64,000 nt of DNA, from assembly GCF_009371975.2 (NCBI RefSeq), contig NZ_VIKT02000002.1, positions 1 through 64,000 on the forward strand, written 5' to 3'. The notes beneath the pieces are model-generated. The model did no database searches. It had not been told where the DNA came from and saw only the letters and a program-made list of their open reading frames with translations. The position numbers and the translations under genes were made by a program. Shown in pieces: positions 7,197 to 16,031 of this stretch; position 1 is the first letter of the stretch; every line of letters starts with the position of its first letter. The DNA is from Microcella pacifica. Lineage in GTDB: Bacteria > Actinomycetota > Actinomycetes > Actinomycetales > Microbacteriaceae.

Positions 7197-7907
7197 CTAC
7201 GGGCTAGACAGCCTTCGACCGCTCCAGATCGCCAGTCCGACGAAGAAGGCGCCCCCGGCAAGATCGACCAGTAGCCAGTCGGAACGTGCCATGTAGATCG
7301 GGGCGAGAGGGTTCCAGAGGATCGCTGCAGGAATGAGTCCAGCGAACCAACCCGCGGCATTGGCCCTCGCGGTGAGCACCATGAGAACGACGCAAATCAC
7401 AAGGATGGCCAGACGGAGGAACGAGTAGTAGCCGATCGGCAAGTCAAACACAGAGACAAATAGGGCGACCGCGCCCGCAACTGCGAAGCCCGTCGTTGCG
7501 TTGATGGCTGAACGATGGCTACTTGCGGCGTCGTCTGCCTTTCGCGTCGCGGCGAGCTCCTCCATCTTCTTGGCTGATTCGATCGTCGTCACGCGCGTTG
7601 CTCGGCTTCGCTCGCCTGGTTCGCCTCGGACTGCTCGCCAGCCTCCGAAGAACGAGGTCAGTCCGTGGGCCTTAAGAATCGCATCCAGCTCTTCGATTGG
7701 TGGCGTCTCGGTGCGTGGGCCAAGGTCGAGGTAAGCCCCTGGGTTTGGCTTTGGATTCGGGTTGCTCACGTTGGTCAAAAAGAACCACCACCGGTCAGCT
7801 TCCACATCCTCGATGACCGTAGCCATATCGACGGCGGCCACCTGGTCAGGTAGCTGTTCCGGAAGGAGTACGAATCCGTTTTCCGCAGGGCTCTTCGCAG
7901 CGGGCAT
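7197..7907 (-). CDS. Membrane protein with a DUF6804-like C-terminus
   Basis: The product is 236 residues. The first 130 are soluble, with a Pro/Asn linker (NVSNPNPKPNPGAY) and a charged helix (ATRKADDAASS). The last 100 contain four hydrophobic segments. They include the pattern PIGYYSFLRLAILVICVVLM, GWFAGLIPAAILWNPLAPIY and DWLLVDLAGGAFFVGLAIWS. The GYY-LR and W-N-P-L-x-P pattern is what I recall for DUF6804 small membrane proteins, so here that domain appears fused to an extra N-terminal part. It follows the VbhA-like gene by about 40 bp. Confidence 0.7.
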   Translation of the reverse strand: MPAAKSPAENGFVLLPEQLPDQVAAVDMATVIEDVEADRWWFFLTNVSNPNPKPNPGAYLDLGPRTETPPIEELDAILKAHGLTSFFGGWRAVRGEPGERSRATRVTTIESAKKMEELAATRKADDAASSHRSAINATTGFAVAGAVALFVSVFDLPIGYYSFLRLAILVICVVLMVLTARANAAGWFAGLIPAAILWNPLAPIYMARSDWLLVDLAGGAFFVGLAIWSGRRLSSP

Positions 7908-7945
7908 TATTCAACAACCGGCTCTCATGGTCACATCGTATGGCC

Positions 7946-8149
7946 CTAGTTCAGTCCGTATCTCGCCCGACCTCGCCCAACGAGTTCGTCGATGTCGATA
8001 CGACCATTGGCATAGTCCTCGCCGTCGGCTCGAGCCGCTTCATTGATGTGCAGACCTTCCATCTCGCCGCTGTGCTCGGCCTGCTCGAGGACTGTGCGGC
8101 GGAGAGCGATCTCAGCAGGTGTGATCGATGGCTTAGGGCTATTGGCCAT
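7946..8149 (-). CDS. VbhA-like antitoxin without an adjacent Fic toxin
   Basis: The product is 67 residues from the ATG at 8149, preceded by GGGAGCGGAG. The core ALRRTVLEQAEHSGEMEG, then DGEDYANGRIDIDELVGRGR, matches the antitoxin VbhA domain: a first helix bearing the S-x-x-x-E-G inhibitory motif and a second helix with G-x-I-x-x-x-E-L. VbhA normally inhibits a neighbouring Fic-domain AMP-transferase. No FIC motif (HPFxxGNGR) is encoded on either side, so this is an orphan. It follows the zinc-ribbon gene by 19 bp and may be co-transcribed with the recombinase operon. Confidence 0.7.
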   Translation of the reverse strand: MANSPKPSITPAEIALRRTVLEQAEHSGEMEGLHINEAARADGEDYANGRIDIDELVGRGRARYGLN

Positions 8150-8168
8150 CTCCGCTCCCGTCGCTGCG

Positions 8169-9767
8169 TCAATCAACTTTATCGTTGCCCTGGCGATCGG
8201 CGTGACTTTTGCGAAGGTCGACGTAGTCGGACATCGGGGCACCGGCACGCGAAGCGTGCTGGGTGACGATCGTCCCGCTGTAGCCCAGGAGATCGATCAG
8301 CGAACGGGCGTCGACCTGGCGCACGAGGTCTTGCAGGGTGGTGTTGCGAGCCCGCTGAGGGTCGATCCCGAGCACCAGGAATCGTTCCCCGAGCGTGCGG
8401 TGATGGATGTGCTGGCCGGCACGGAAACCGGGGAAGAGCCAGTCAGTGCCGGTGTTGGCCGTTTGCTGGTTGCCGCGGTTAGAGAGCTGCTCCCAGAAGA
8501 GCGGTGCGACCAGCTCTGGGACGGCGGCCGGGTTATCCCCGAGCTTGATTGTCATCCCCTCGGGAAGCCGCTCGAGCCGGTCAGTTGTAAGGGCAACGAT
8601 CTTCACGAGCGGATGCGCCCAGAGCAGAGAGATCAAGCCAGCGACGCGGGTGGAGAGGGCTACCTGCTGGAACTCGAGACAGTTGCGGACGAGTTCGAGG
8701 CGTTGGCTTTGGGTCAGCATCGGGATGGATTTCGCCGTTCGGTAGGGAACTGTGACCGTCCGGCGCCGAGGTCGGCCCGGTTGGAGCCAGTGCACGAAAT
8801 TTCGGATGTGCTTGCGGGTGCTGGTGCCCTCTGCAATGTACTGGTCGATATGCGCCTGCTGGATGCCGTCGGCGACCACACCGTGCTCTTCGAGCAGCCA
8901 TCGCAGGAACTTGCCGGCCTCGGTGATTTCCTGCTTCGCCGAGAGGGTCGCCGTGTTCATGTTCGCGGCGCCGGCGTCGAGTTTCCGGCGGAGGTTCTTC
9001 ATGTGGTGCCAGCGGGCGAATCGTTCGATCGGGCCGTGGATGTCTGGCCACTCCTCGAGTTCGGTGAGGCGCCCTGCAAGCCACTGCTCGAAGAGCGCGA
9101 ACGGCAAGCTTGCCCGGTTCGGCAGCATCCCGTGGTGCACAAGGATCTCCCGGAGGTGGCCAGCGGCCGCGGGCGAGGGAGAGTAGGCGTCGAAGGCCTC
9201 ATGCGTGAGATCGAGCTCCCGTCGACCGATCAGCTCCAGTAGGTGCTTTGGCGCCTTGAGGTTCATCCAGGTGTAGACGCTCTCGGGCCGCGCGGAGTCG
9301 GCCAAGATCGCAACGAGTCGCTTGAGGCGGACATCGGCAGGTGAGTTCGGATTCAGGCGGGACTCGAGGTCCTCGCGCACGACGCATCGCGCGCAGACGC
9401 CTTTGCGGAATCGCTCGGCCTCGTGGCTGCAGCGGTCGCAGACGAGCAGGGTCGTGATCCCTGCGCAGTCACGGCAGATGTGTTCGCCGGCGGGTGAGCG
9501 TCCCGGGAGCATGCGTTCTTCGCCGCAGCCGGAGCATCGGCCGTACTCGTGAACGGCCGAAGTGAAGCACGCTCCGCAGATCGCTCCATCGGGCCAGCGA
9601 ACCCGGATCTTCGCGACGTCCAGCCCGCATCTGTCGCAATGCTTGTTGCCGGTCGATCGGGGGCGGCCGCGGCGTCGAGGCTTTGAGAGGTTCTCGATCG
9701 TGGGGGAGCGGGACACCCCTATTCCGTTAGTCGCCGGCCTTCCGGTCGGCTTACTCGTCGACGTCAT
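8169..9767 (-). CDS. Zinc-ribbon protein with a degenerate tyrosine-recombinase-like C-terminus
   Basis: The product is 532 residues from the ATG at 9767. An N-terminal AT-hook-like patch (KPRRRGRPRSTG) precedes six CxxC pairs at residues 44/47, 64/67, 78/81, 98/101, 110/113 and 125/128, enough for three zinc ribbons. A helical core-binding-like region (LSAKQEITEAGKFLRWLLEE) follows. The end (LGIDPQRARNTTLQDLVRQV, LIDLLGYSGTIVTQHASRA, MSDYV) has the layout of recombinase boxes II. However, the first catalytic Arg box is absent, the His is missing and LGH is replaced by LGY. It is thus probably a catalytically dead accessory recombinase. It overlaps the regulator gene by 17 bp and must be co-expressed with the active recombinase. 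Confidence 0.7.
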   Translation of the reverse strand: MTSTSKPTGRPATNGIGVSRSPTIENLSKPRRRGRPRSTGNKHCDRCGLDVAKIRVRWPDGAICGACFTSAVHEYGRCSGCGEERMLPGRSPAGEHICRDCAGITTLLVCDRCSHEAERFRKGVCARCVVREDLESRLNPNSPADVRLKRLVAILADSARPESVYTWMNLKAPKHLLELIGRRELDLTHEAFDAYSPSPAAAGHLREILVHHGMLPNRASLPFALFEQWLAGRLTELEEWPDIHGPIERFARWHHMKNLRRKLDAGAANMNTATLSAKQEITEAGKFLRWLLEEHGVVADGIQQAHIDQYIAEGTSTRKHIRNFVHWLQPGRPRRRTVTVPYRTAKSIPMLTQSQRLELVRNCLEFQQVALSTRVAGLISLLWAHPLVKIVALTTDRLERLPEGMTIKLGDNPAAVPELVAPLFWEQLSNRGNQQTANTGTDWLFPGFRAGQHIHHRTLGERFLVLGIDPQRARNTTLQDLVRQVDARSLIDLLGYSGTIVTQHASRAGAPMSDYVDLRKSHADRQGNDKVD

Positions 9768-10092
9768 CCGTGACGATTCGCGCTCTGACCGGACGGTAGT
9801 CGCGAAGGTCGGGCAGATCGGTGCCACCGGCGGCCTTGCGACGCAGCGTTCGCGCGTCAGCCGCTTTGAACACGATCAGCTCGTTGACCTGCACCCCGAG
9901 GATGTCGCACAGTGCACCGAGCACGGCGAACGAGATCCGTTCGGGGTCTTTGGTGACGAGGCGCCACACCTGGGTGGGCGAGAGCGTAATTCCCCTCTGG
10001 CGCAGCAGCTCGGTCAGCTCCTTGCTGTTGTAGATATGGCTGCGGGCCATGAACTCCCGCACCTTCCACTCGTAGGTGATCTCGCGTGTCAT
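9751..10092 (-). CDS. Cro/C1-type helix-turn-helix regulator of the recombinase operon
   Basis: The product is 113 residues. The helix-turn-helix spans about 22-72: SKELTELLRQRGITLSPTQV, WRLVTKDPERISFAVLGALC and DILGVQVNELIVF, a classical XRE fold. The C-terminus is charged and short. The ATG at 10092 overlaps the stop of the recombinase (ATGA), and its own 3' end overlaps the zinc-ribbon gene. It probably controls the operon, and the GATTGCA palindromes upstream of the recombinase are candidate sites, though that link is inference. Confidence 0.85.
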   Translation of the reverse strand: MTREITYEWKVREFMARSHIYNSKELTELLRQRGITLSPTQVWRLVTKDPERISFAVLGALCDILGVQVNELIVFKAADARTLRRKAAGGTDLPDLRDYRPVRARIVTDDVDE

Positions 10093-11201
10093 GGGTTCCT
10101 CTTTCGTGGTGGCAGTGCTCGCGCGGCGTCAAGGGTTCGGTTGTGGACCCTTTCGAGAGCCAGGCGCTGGTAGTCGGGGGAGGGGATCGAGTAGATCGAG
10201 GTCGTGGAGGCATGCTCGTGGCCGAGTTGCATCTGCACGAACGCGACGTCGAAGCCCTCCGCGGTGATCAGGTGGGTCGCATACGAGCGACGGAACGAGT
10301 GAAGGTCGAGCCCGGGCGGGAAGCCGAGCTCGTCGAGCAGCCGATGCAGAACGTCAAGCAGATGCGTCCCGCCCAGGATGGCTCCTGTCGACGTCGGGAA
10401 CAGGTCGGTGAGCGGAGTGCCGTACCGGGGGAGTCCGCGCTCGACCCAATCGCGGAGGACCTCAACCGACCATTCCCACACGGTGAGCACCGATCGCGGC
10501 TTCTTCGCCGACCCGCGATGGGGTTTGCCCCAGCGAACCCGCATCACCCCGTAGTCGCCGAAATAGGGCGCCTTGTAGTTCCGTGAGAGATCAACGACCT
10601 GCAGGTGGCGGAGCTCGTTTGAGCGAAGCCCCCAGGCATAGGCGGTCTTCAAGGCGACCGAGTCACGCCACGCACTCAACGCGCCGTGCCGGCCGGAGTT
10701 GAGGATCCTCTCCACCTCGAGGTCGGCCAGGTCGAACAGTTGCTGCAGCTCGGATTGGGTGAACGGGCGCTTCGCCGGCCGGGTCTCGCTCGGTTGGGAG
10801 TGGGCTACCCGGTTCAGCTCGGTGATGACTTGGATGAACACCGTGCCGAACAACTTGGCGCACGCCACGGACCAGTCGTATCGCGGGTTGCAGGCGTAGT
10901 CGCAGAACAGCTTGATCGCACCCTGATAGGCGCGAACCGTCGAATGCGACAGGTTCTTCACGCCGCGGGCGTGAGCGAAGAACTCGTCAGCATCGCCGAT
11001 CGACCACTCCCACGGATAGTGCCCGGAGAAGTCGACAAGCTTGATCACGACCGCTCGGCGGGTGCGAATCGTGTTCGGCGAGAAGTCGCTGGCCCGCTGC
11101 GCACGTTCCCAACCCTCGAGCACTCGTTCGAGGAAAGCATCGGGATTCTGAGCATCGCTGGCGACAGGGAGGTACGCGACGTTTCCCGATCCATCCGGCA
11201 C
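10089..11201 (-). CDS. Tyrosine recombinase/integrase with a complete catalytic set
   Basis: The product is 370 residues. The N-terminal SAM-like core-binding domain covers about 22-125 (SPNTIRTRRAVVIKLVDFSG, STVRAYQGAIKLFCDYA). The catalytic domain covers about 145-345 with R193 (WGLRSNELRHL), K233/K234 (GSAKKPRSV), H301 and R304 (HSFRRSYATHL), H328 (LGHEHASTT) and nucleophile Y337 (SIYS). All residues needed for strand exchange are therefore present. It heads a three-gene overlapping operon with the regulator and the zinc-ribbon protein. The insertion that marks integron IntI enzymes is not obvious, so it is not called IntI. It lies at the right end of the repeat-bounded array. Confidence 0.92.
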   Translation of the reverse strand: MPDGSGNVAYLPVASDAQNPDAFLERVLEGWERAQRASDFSPNTIRTRRAVVIKLVDFSGHYPWEWSIGDADEFFAHARGVKNLSHSTVRAYQGAIKLFCDYACNPRYDWSVACAKLFGTVFIQVITELNRVAHSQPSETRPAKRPFTQSELQQLFDLADLEVERILNSGRHGALSAWRDSVALKTAYAWGLRSNELRHLQVVDLSRNYKAPYFGDYGVMRVRWGKPHRGSAKKPRSVLTVWEWSVEVLRDWVERGLPRYGTPLTDLFPTSTGAILGGTHLLDVLHRLLDELGFPPGLDLHSFRRSYATHLITAEGFDVAFVQMQLGHEHASTTSIYSIPSPDYQRLALERVHNRTLDAARALPPRKRNP

Positions 11202-11349
11202 TGATCACCCCTCCGCTCGTTTGCAAGTTTTGCATTCCGATTGCACTTTATGCAATTGATGAAGGAGAAATACCTGATCAAACGGGCTTGAGCAGGCAGA
11301 AGCAACAGCAGGATCCTCGACACAGTACAGTCGCGATCTGTCGGCGTGC
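11202..11349. promoter_or_regulatory. Recombinase upstream region with a GATTGCA palindrome
   Basis: ATTGCA-CTTTA-TGCAAT (11240-11256) is an inverted repeat preceded by G, giving the same GATTGCA/TGCAATC half-sites as the larger palindrome at 11410-11440. GGAGAAATACCTGATCA after it resembles the left part of repeat copies 6 and 7. The stretch is AT-richer than its surroundings, and no clear -35/-10 pair was found. The half-sites may bind the recombinase or its Cro/C1-type regulator. Confidence 0.45.
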
Positions 11350-11470
11350 TCTGAGAGAAAGTCCTGGTCAGACGAGCAGTCGGGGAGTGGCTCGGGTGTT
11401 ACCCGTTTCTACTCTGATTGCAAAAAGTGCAATCAGAGTAACTTCGATCTGACATAATGTGCATTATCGG
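11350..11470 (-). repeat. Dispersed cassette-boundary repeat, copy 7 (long form, recombinase-proximal)
   Basis: The copy begins CTGAGAGAAAGTCCTGGTCA and runs through GTTACCCG, CTGATTG, AGAGTAACTTC and GTGCATTATCGG. It tracks the order of copy 6 throughout, at roughly two-thirds identity by eye. It lies upstream of the recombinase promoter region, between the recombinase and the VapBC pair. Inside it, a 12-bp stem (TACTCTGATTGC / GCAATCAGAGTA, 11410-11440) is perfect, and ATAATG-TG-CATTAT (11454-11467) is a second small palindrome. Confidence 0.65.
11410..11440. promoter_or_regulatory. Perfect 12-bp stem, 7-nt loop palindrome with GATTGCA half-sites
   Basis: TACTCTGATTGC (11410-11421) pairs fully with GCAATCAGAGTA (11429-11440) around AAAAAGT. 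The inner half-sites equal those at 11240-11256. Two readings are possible: a protein-binding or crossover site of the recombinase system, or a terminator for vapC, whose stop is at 11510 on the minus strand. The repeated half-site favours the first, but the absence of a T-run does not exclude the second. Confidence 0.55.
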
Positions 11471-11509
11471 ATACTAGGTATGCGAGGAAGCACGGGCCGG
11501 TAGTCGGCT

Positions 11510-11902
11510 CTAGCGTGCGACGACGACTCCGGCACTCTCGGCAGCGGTCTCAAGTGCGTCGTCGAACGTCGCGAGCTCCGAACCTGTGCTCACGGCGGCG
11601 TGCAGAGCCACGGCATCCGGCAGGCGTACTCGGTGGCCGCTCCGCGCGAGCGCCAGCGCCTCGGCGGAGTCGGCCGTGACCGGAAGCACCTGGACTCCGA
11701 TCGCCCTCAGCGACTCCATCGCCGCCCTCTCGCGACCCGCGCGGGCGGGATGTACGAGAGCCTCGGCCACCGTCAGTACGCTCGCACCGAACCCGTCAAC
11801 GAGTCGTCGCTCGAGCAGATCCAGCGTCGCCTCGTGGTGCGCGTCGCTGCCGTCGAGGAAGGCGATGAGGACGTTCGCGTCGAGGATGATCACTCTGGCC
11901 AC
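11510..11902 (-). CDS. VapC-type PIN-domain toxin
   Basis: The product is 130 residues from a GTG at 11902 that overlaps the antitoxin stop by 13 bp. PIN-domain acidic residues are D8 (IILDANVLIAFLD), E47 (TVAEALVHP), D96 (LPDAVALHAA) and D114/D115 (ATFDDAL). VapC toxins are Mg-dependent endoribonucleases that cut tRNA or rRNA. The gene lies just outside repeat copy 7, so whether it belongs to the array or to the adjacent chromosome is open. Confidence 0.88.
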   Translation of the reverse strand: MARVIILDANVLIAFLDGSDAHHEATLDLLERRLVDGFGASVLTVAEALVHPARAGRERAAMESLRAIGVQVLPVTADSAEALALARSGHRVRLPDAVALHAAVSTGSELATFDDALETAAESAGVVVAR

Positions 11903-12144
11903 TCTGTCCGCAGGGCGGCCAGTGCGTCGCGTGGATAGGATCCCGTTGCAGCGCCCGCTGCGGTTCGGACGATCTCCCGCGCTCCCCCGCGCACCTCGAG
12001 GGTCGCGTGCCCTGCCTGCACAAGCCTGCGCAGGAGAGCTGGGCGATCGCCGCGCAGCTCGGGCCAGGCCGCCGCTGCATCGTCGAGAGCGCGCGCGAGA
12101 TCATCGGTCTCCGTCAGCATGTGGCGCGCTCGTACAGTGGGCAT
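11890..12144 (-). CDS. VapB-like antitoxin
   Basis: The product is 84 residues from the ATG at 12144. The first part (TETDDLARALDDAAAAWPEL and RPALLRRLVQAGHATL) is a helical module of the kind that binds DNA in short antitoxins. The tail (SYPRDALAALRTEWPE) would wrap the toxin. The stop TGA at 11890 lies inside the vapC start region, giving coupled translation. The identification rests on position and size with a PIN toxin more than on a strong motif. The 9-of-10 inverted repeat in front is a good autoregulatory site. Confidence 0.8.
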   Translation of the reverse strand: MPTVRARHMLTETDDLARALDDAAAAWPELRGDRPALLRRLVQAGHATLEVRGGAREIVRTAAGAATGSYPRDALAALRTEWPE

Positions 12145-12150
12145 GCCGAG

Positions 12151-12180
12151 AGTGTAGCACTGATAGCAAAGTGCAACACT
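12151..12180 (-). promoter_or_regulatory. vapBC promoter and operator, probably leaderless
   Basis: AGTGTAGCAC (12151-12160) and GTGCAACACT (12171-12180) are inverted repeats matching at 9 of 10 positions, with centres 20 bp apart, two turns of the helix. The left arm contains the minus-strand -10 hexamer TACACT (12156-12151). The antitoxin ATG starts 6 nt beyond it, which suggests a leaderless message. The -35 region is weak. Binding of the toxin-antitoxin complex would cover the -10 box. Confidence 0.6.
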
Positions 12181-12185
12181 GTCGC

Positions 12186-14543
<2,358 letters not shown>

Positions 14544-14568
14544 GTCGACATTCTGGTGCCATGCACCG

Positions 14569-15546
14569 TCAGCGCGCGTCATTCTCGTCCCACCAGCGCA
14601 GCACGCGCAGCGCGAAGAACGTCAGCCACGGCGAGCGCTCGCCGACGGGCACGTCGAGCTCGAACCAGACGCGCCCCGGGTAGCGGCGCTGCTGCAGCCA
14701 CGTGCCGTCGGGCTGTTGAGCGCTGCGGACGACCTCGATGGCGTCGGCGGCGCGCTCGTCAGGGGCGACGCCGTCGTGCAGGGATGCCCTGCGCAGGTAG
14801 TCGAGGGCGTTCATTGCGGTGTACACGTGTCGGAAGGGGTAGCCGAACGACGTGGCCCAGGGGCCGACGAGCTCGCCCGTCGACGCGCGGTGGAGCATCC
14901 GCCGCCGCAGCAGGTAATCCTGGGCCGCGTGACGCGCTTCCCGAAGGCGCGCGTCGCCCGTCCTGATCTCCCAGTCGAGGATGCCCTTCAGCGAGTTGAG
15001 CGTCGAGGGGAAGCTCGAGCGCGTCGAGCCCTCGACCCACTCGCAGTTCCAGCCGCCCTCGGTCATCGCGTGCTCGGCGAACCAGGTGGCGATACTCTCC
15101 ACGTCGACACCGAGCCAGGCGCCGTTGGCGAGGGTGAAGCCGTTGATGCACGCGTCGACCTCGCCGCCCCAGTACGGAAGGTCGTCGTACTCCCACCTAC
15201 TGTTCGCCGCGAGCTTCTCGGCGGTGCCGTCGAGTGCAGCGCCGTCGAGACCCCACTCGCGCAGGGTGTTGAGGGTCCACGTCGTCGCCGTCCACGGCTG
15301 GCCGGCACCGTCGGCCGCCTCGGGGCCGTGCCAGTCGAAGTCGCCGGGGAAGTAGGCGCCGCCCGCCCACTGCCCGTCGGGGTCCTGGTGCGCGAGCAGC
15401 TCGGCCCCCATCCCCTCGGTGGCCACTCGAGCACGCGTCGCCTGCCAGACGGCTTCGGGCTCCTCGAGCAGATCGCGCTCGACCTGCCAGCGAAGGGCCG
15501 GGTCGGTGTCGAGCATCCACCTGATCACCCCTGGATCGATCATCAT
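14569..15546 (-). CDS. Squalene-cyclase-like alpha/alpha-barrel protein
   Basis: The product is 325 residues from the ATG at 15546 (a second ATG follows at once). Repeated aromatic-rich helix pairs such as WTATTWTLNTLREWGLDG, GGWNCEWVEGSTRSSF and QQPDGTWLQQRRYPGRVWFE resemble the QW-type repeats of terpene-cyclase/prenyltransferase barrels. The catalytic DxDD motif of squalene-hopene cyclases is not visible. It probably acts on another substrate or is a non-catalytic barrel. It precedes the UvrA-like gene by 25 bp on the same strand. Confidence 0.7.
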   Translation of the reverse strand: MMIDPGVIRWMLDTDPALRWQVERDLLEEPEAVWQATRARVATEGMGAELLAHQDPDGQWAGGAYFPGDFDWHGPEAADGAGQPWTATTWTLNTLREWGLDGAALDGTAEKLAANSRWEYDDLPYWGGEVDACINGFTLANGAWLGVDVESIATWFAEHAMTEGGWNCEWVEGSTRSSFPSTLNSLKGILDWEIRTGDARLREARHAAQDYLLRRRMLHRASTGELVGPWATSFGYPFRHVYTAMNALDYLRRASLHDGVAPDERAADAIEVVRSAQQPDGTWLQQRRYPGRVWFELDVPVGERSPWLTFFALRVLRWWDENDAR

Positions 15547-15569
15547 GCCGCGAGCGTAACCCCGGCGCG

Positions 15570-16031
15570 TTACGCCGGTGCGGAACCGAAGCGGCGCAGG
15601 AGGGCGGGCAGGTCGACGGGCTCGAACGGCTCGCCCGAGGCCTCGAGCTCGTCGGCCGTGAACCACTGGTGCGCCGTCACGTCGACGTGCTCCTCCGCCG
15701 TCCAATTCGTCGACGCCGGCGTGAAGCGCTCGCAGCGCACCAGGTAGTACTCGGCATGGCCGCGATTGTGATCGGCCTCATCCCAGACGACGTCGAAGTC
15801 GAGGCTCCAGACCGGCTCCCCCACGCTGTCGACGACGAGTCCCGTCTCTTCGAACAATTCGCGCACCGCAGCCTCGTGGTGCGACTCCCCCGGGTCCACT
15901 CCCCCGCCGGGCGTGATCCAGCGCGAGAAGCGGCTCGAGTCGGGCGCGGCCGTCAAGAACAGCAGGGCGGCGCCGTCGGCGTCGATGAGCAGAATGCGGG
16001 ATGTCCGGCGCAGGCCCGGCGCCGCCGCCAC
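15570..16031 (-). CDS. NUDIX hydrolase
   Basis: The product is 153 residues. The NUDIX box spans residues 43-65 (GGVDPGESHHEAAVRELFEE, then TGL) with the REXXEE core intact, so the Mg-binding site is complete. An N-terminal strand (SRILLIDADGAALLFL) fits the fold. NUDIX enzymes hydrolyse nucleoside diphosphates linked to another group, and the substrate cannot be read from sequence. The GTG start shares one base with the stop of the SDR gene (TAGTG). Confidence 0.9.
   Translation of the reverse strand: MAAAPGLRRTSRILLIDADGAALLFLTAAPDSSRFSRWITPGGGVDPGESHHEAAVRELFEETGLVVDSVGEPVWSLDFDVVWDEADHNRGHAEYYLVRCERFTPASTNWTAEEHVDVTAHQWFTADELEASGEPFEPVDLPALLRRFGSAPA

Noticed and set aside
229-11470. A canonical class-type integron with attC sites
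   Set aside because: The repeats lack a GTTRRRY core in the right place, and the recombinase shows no obvious IntI-specific insertion. The resemblance is in layout only.
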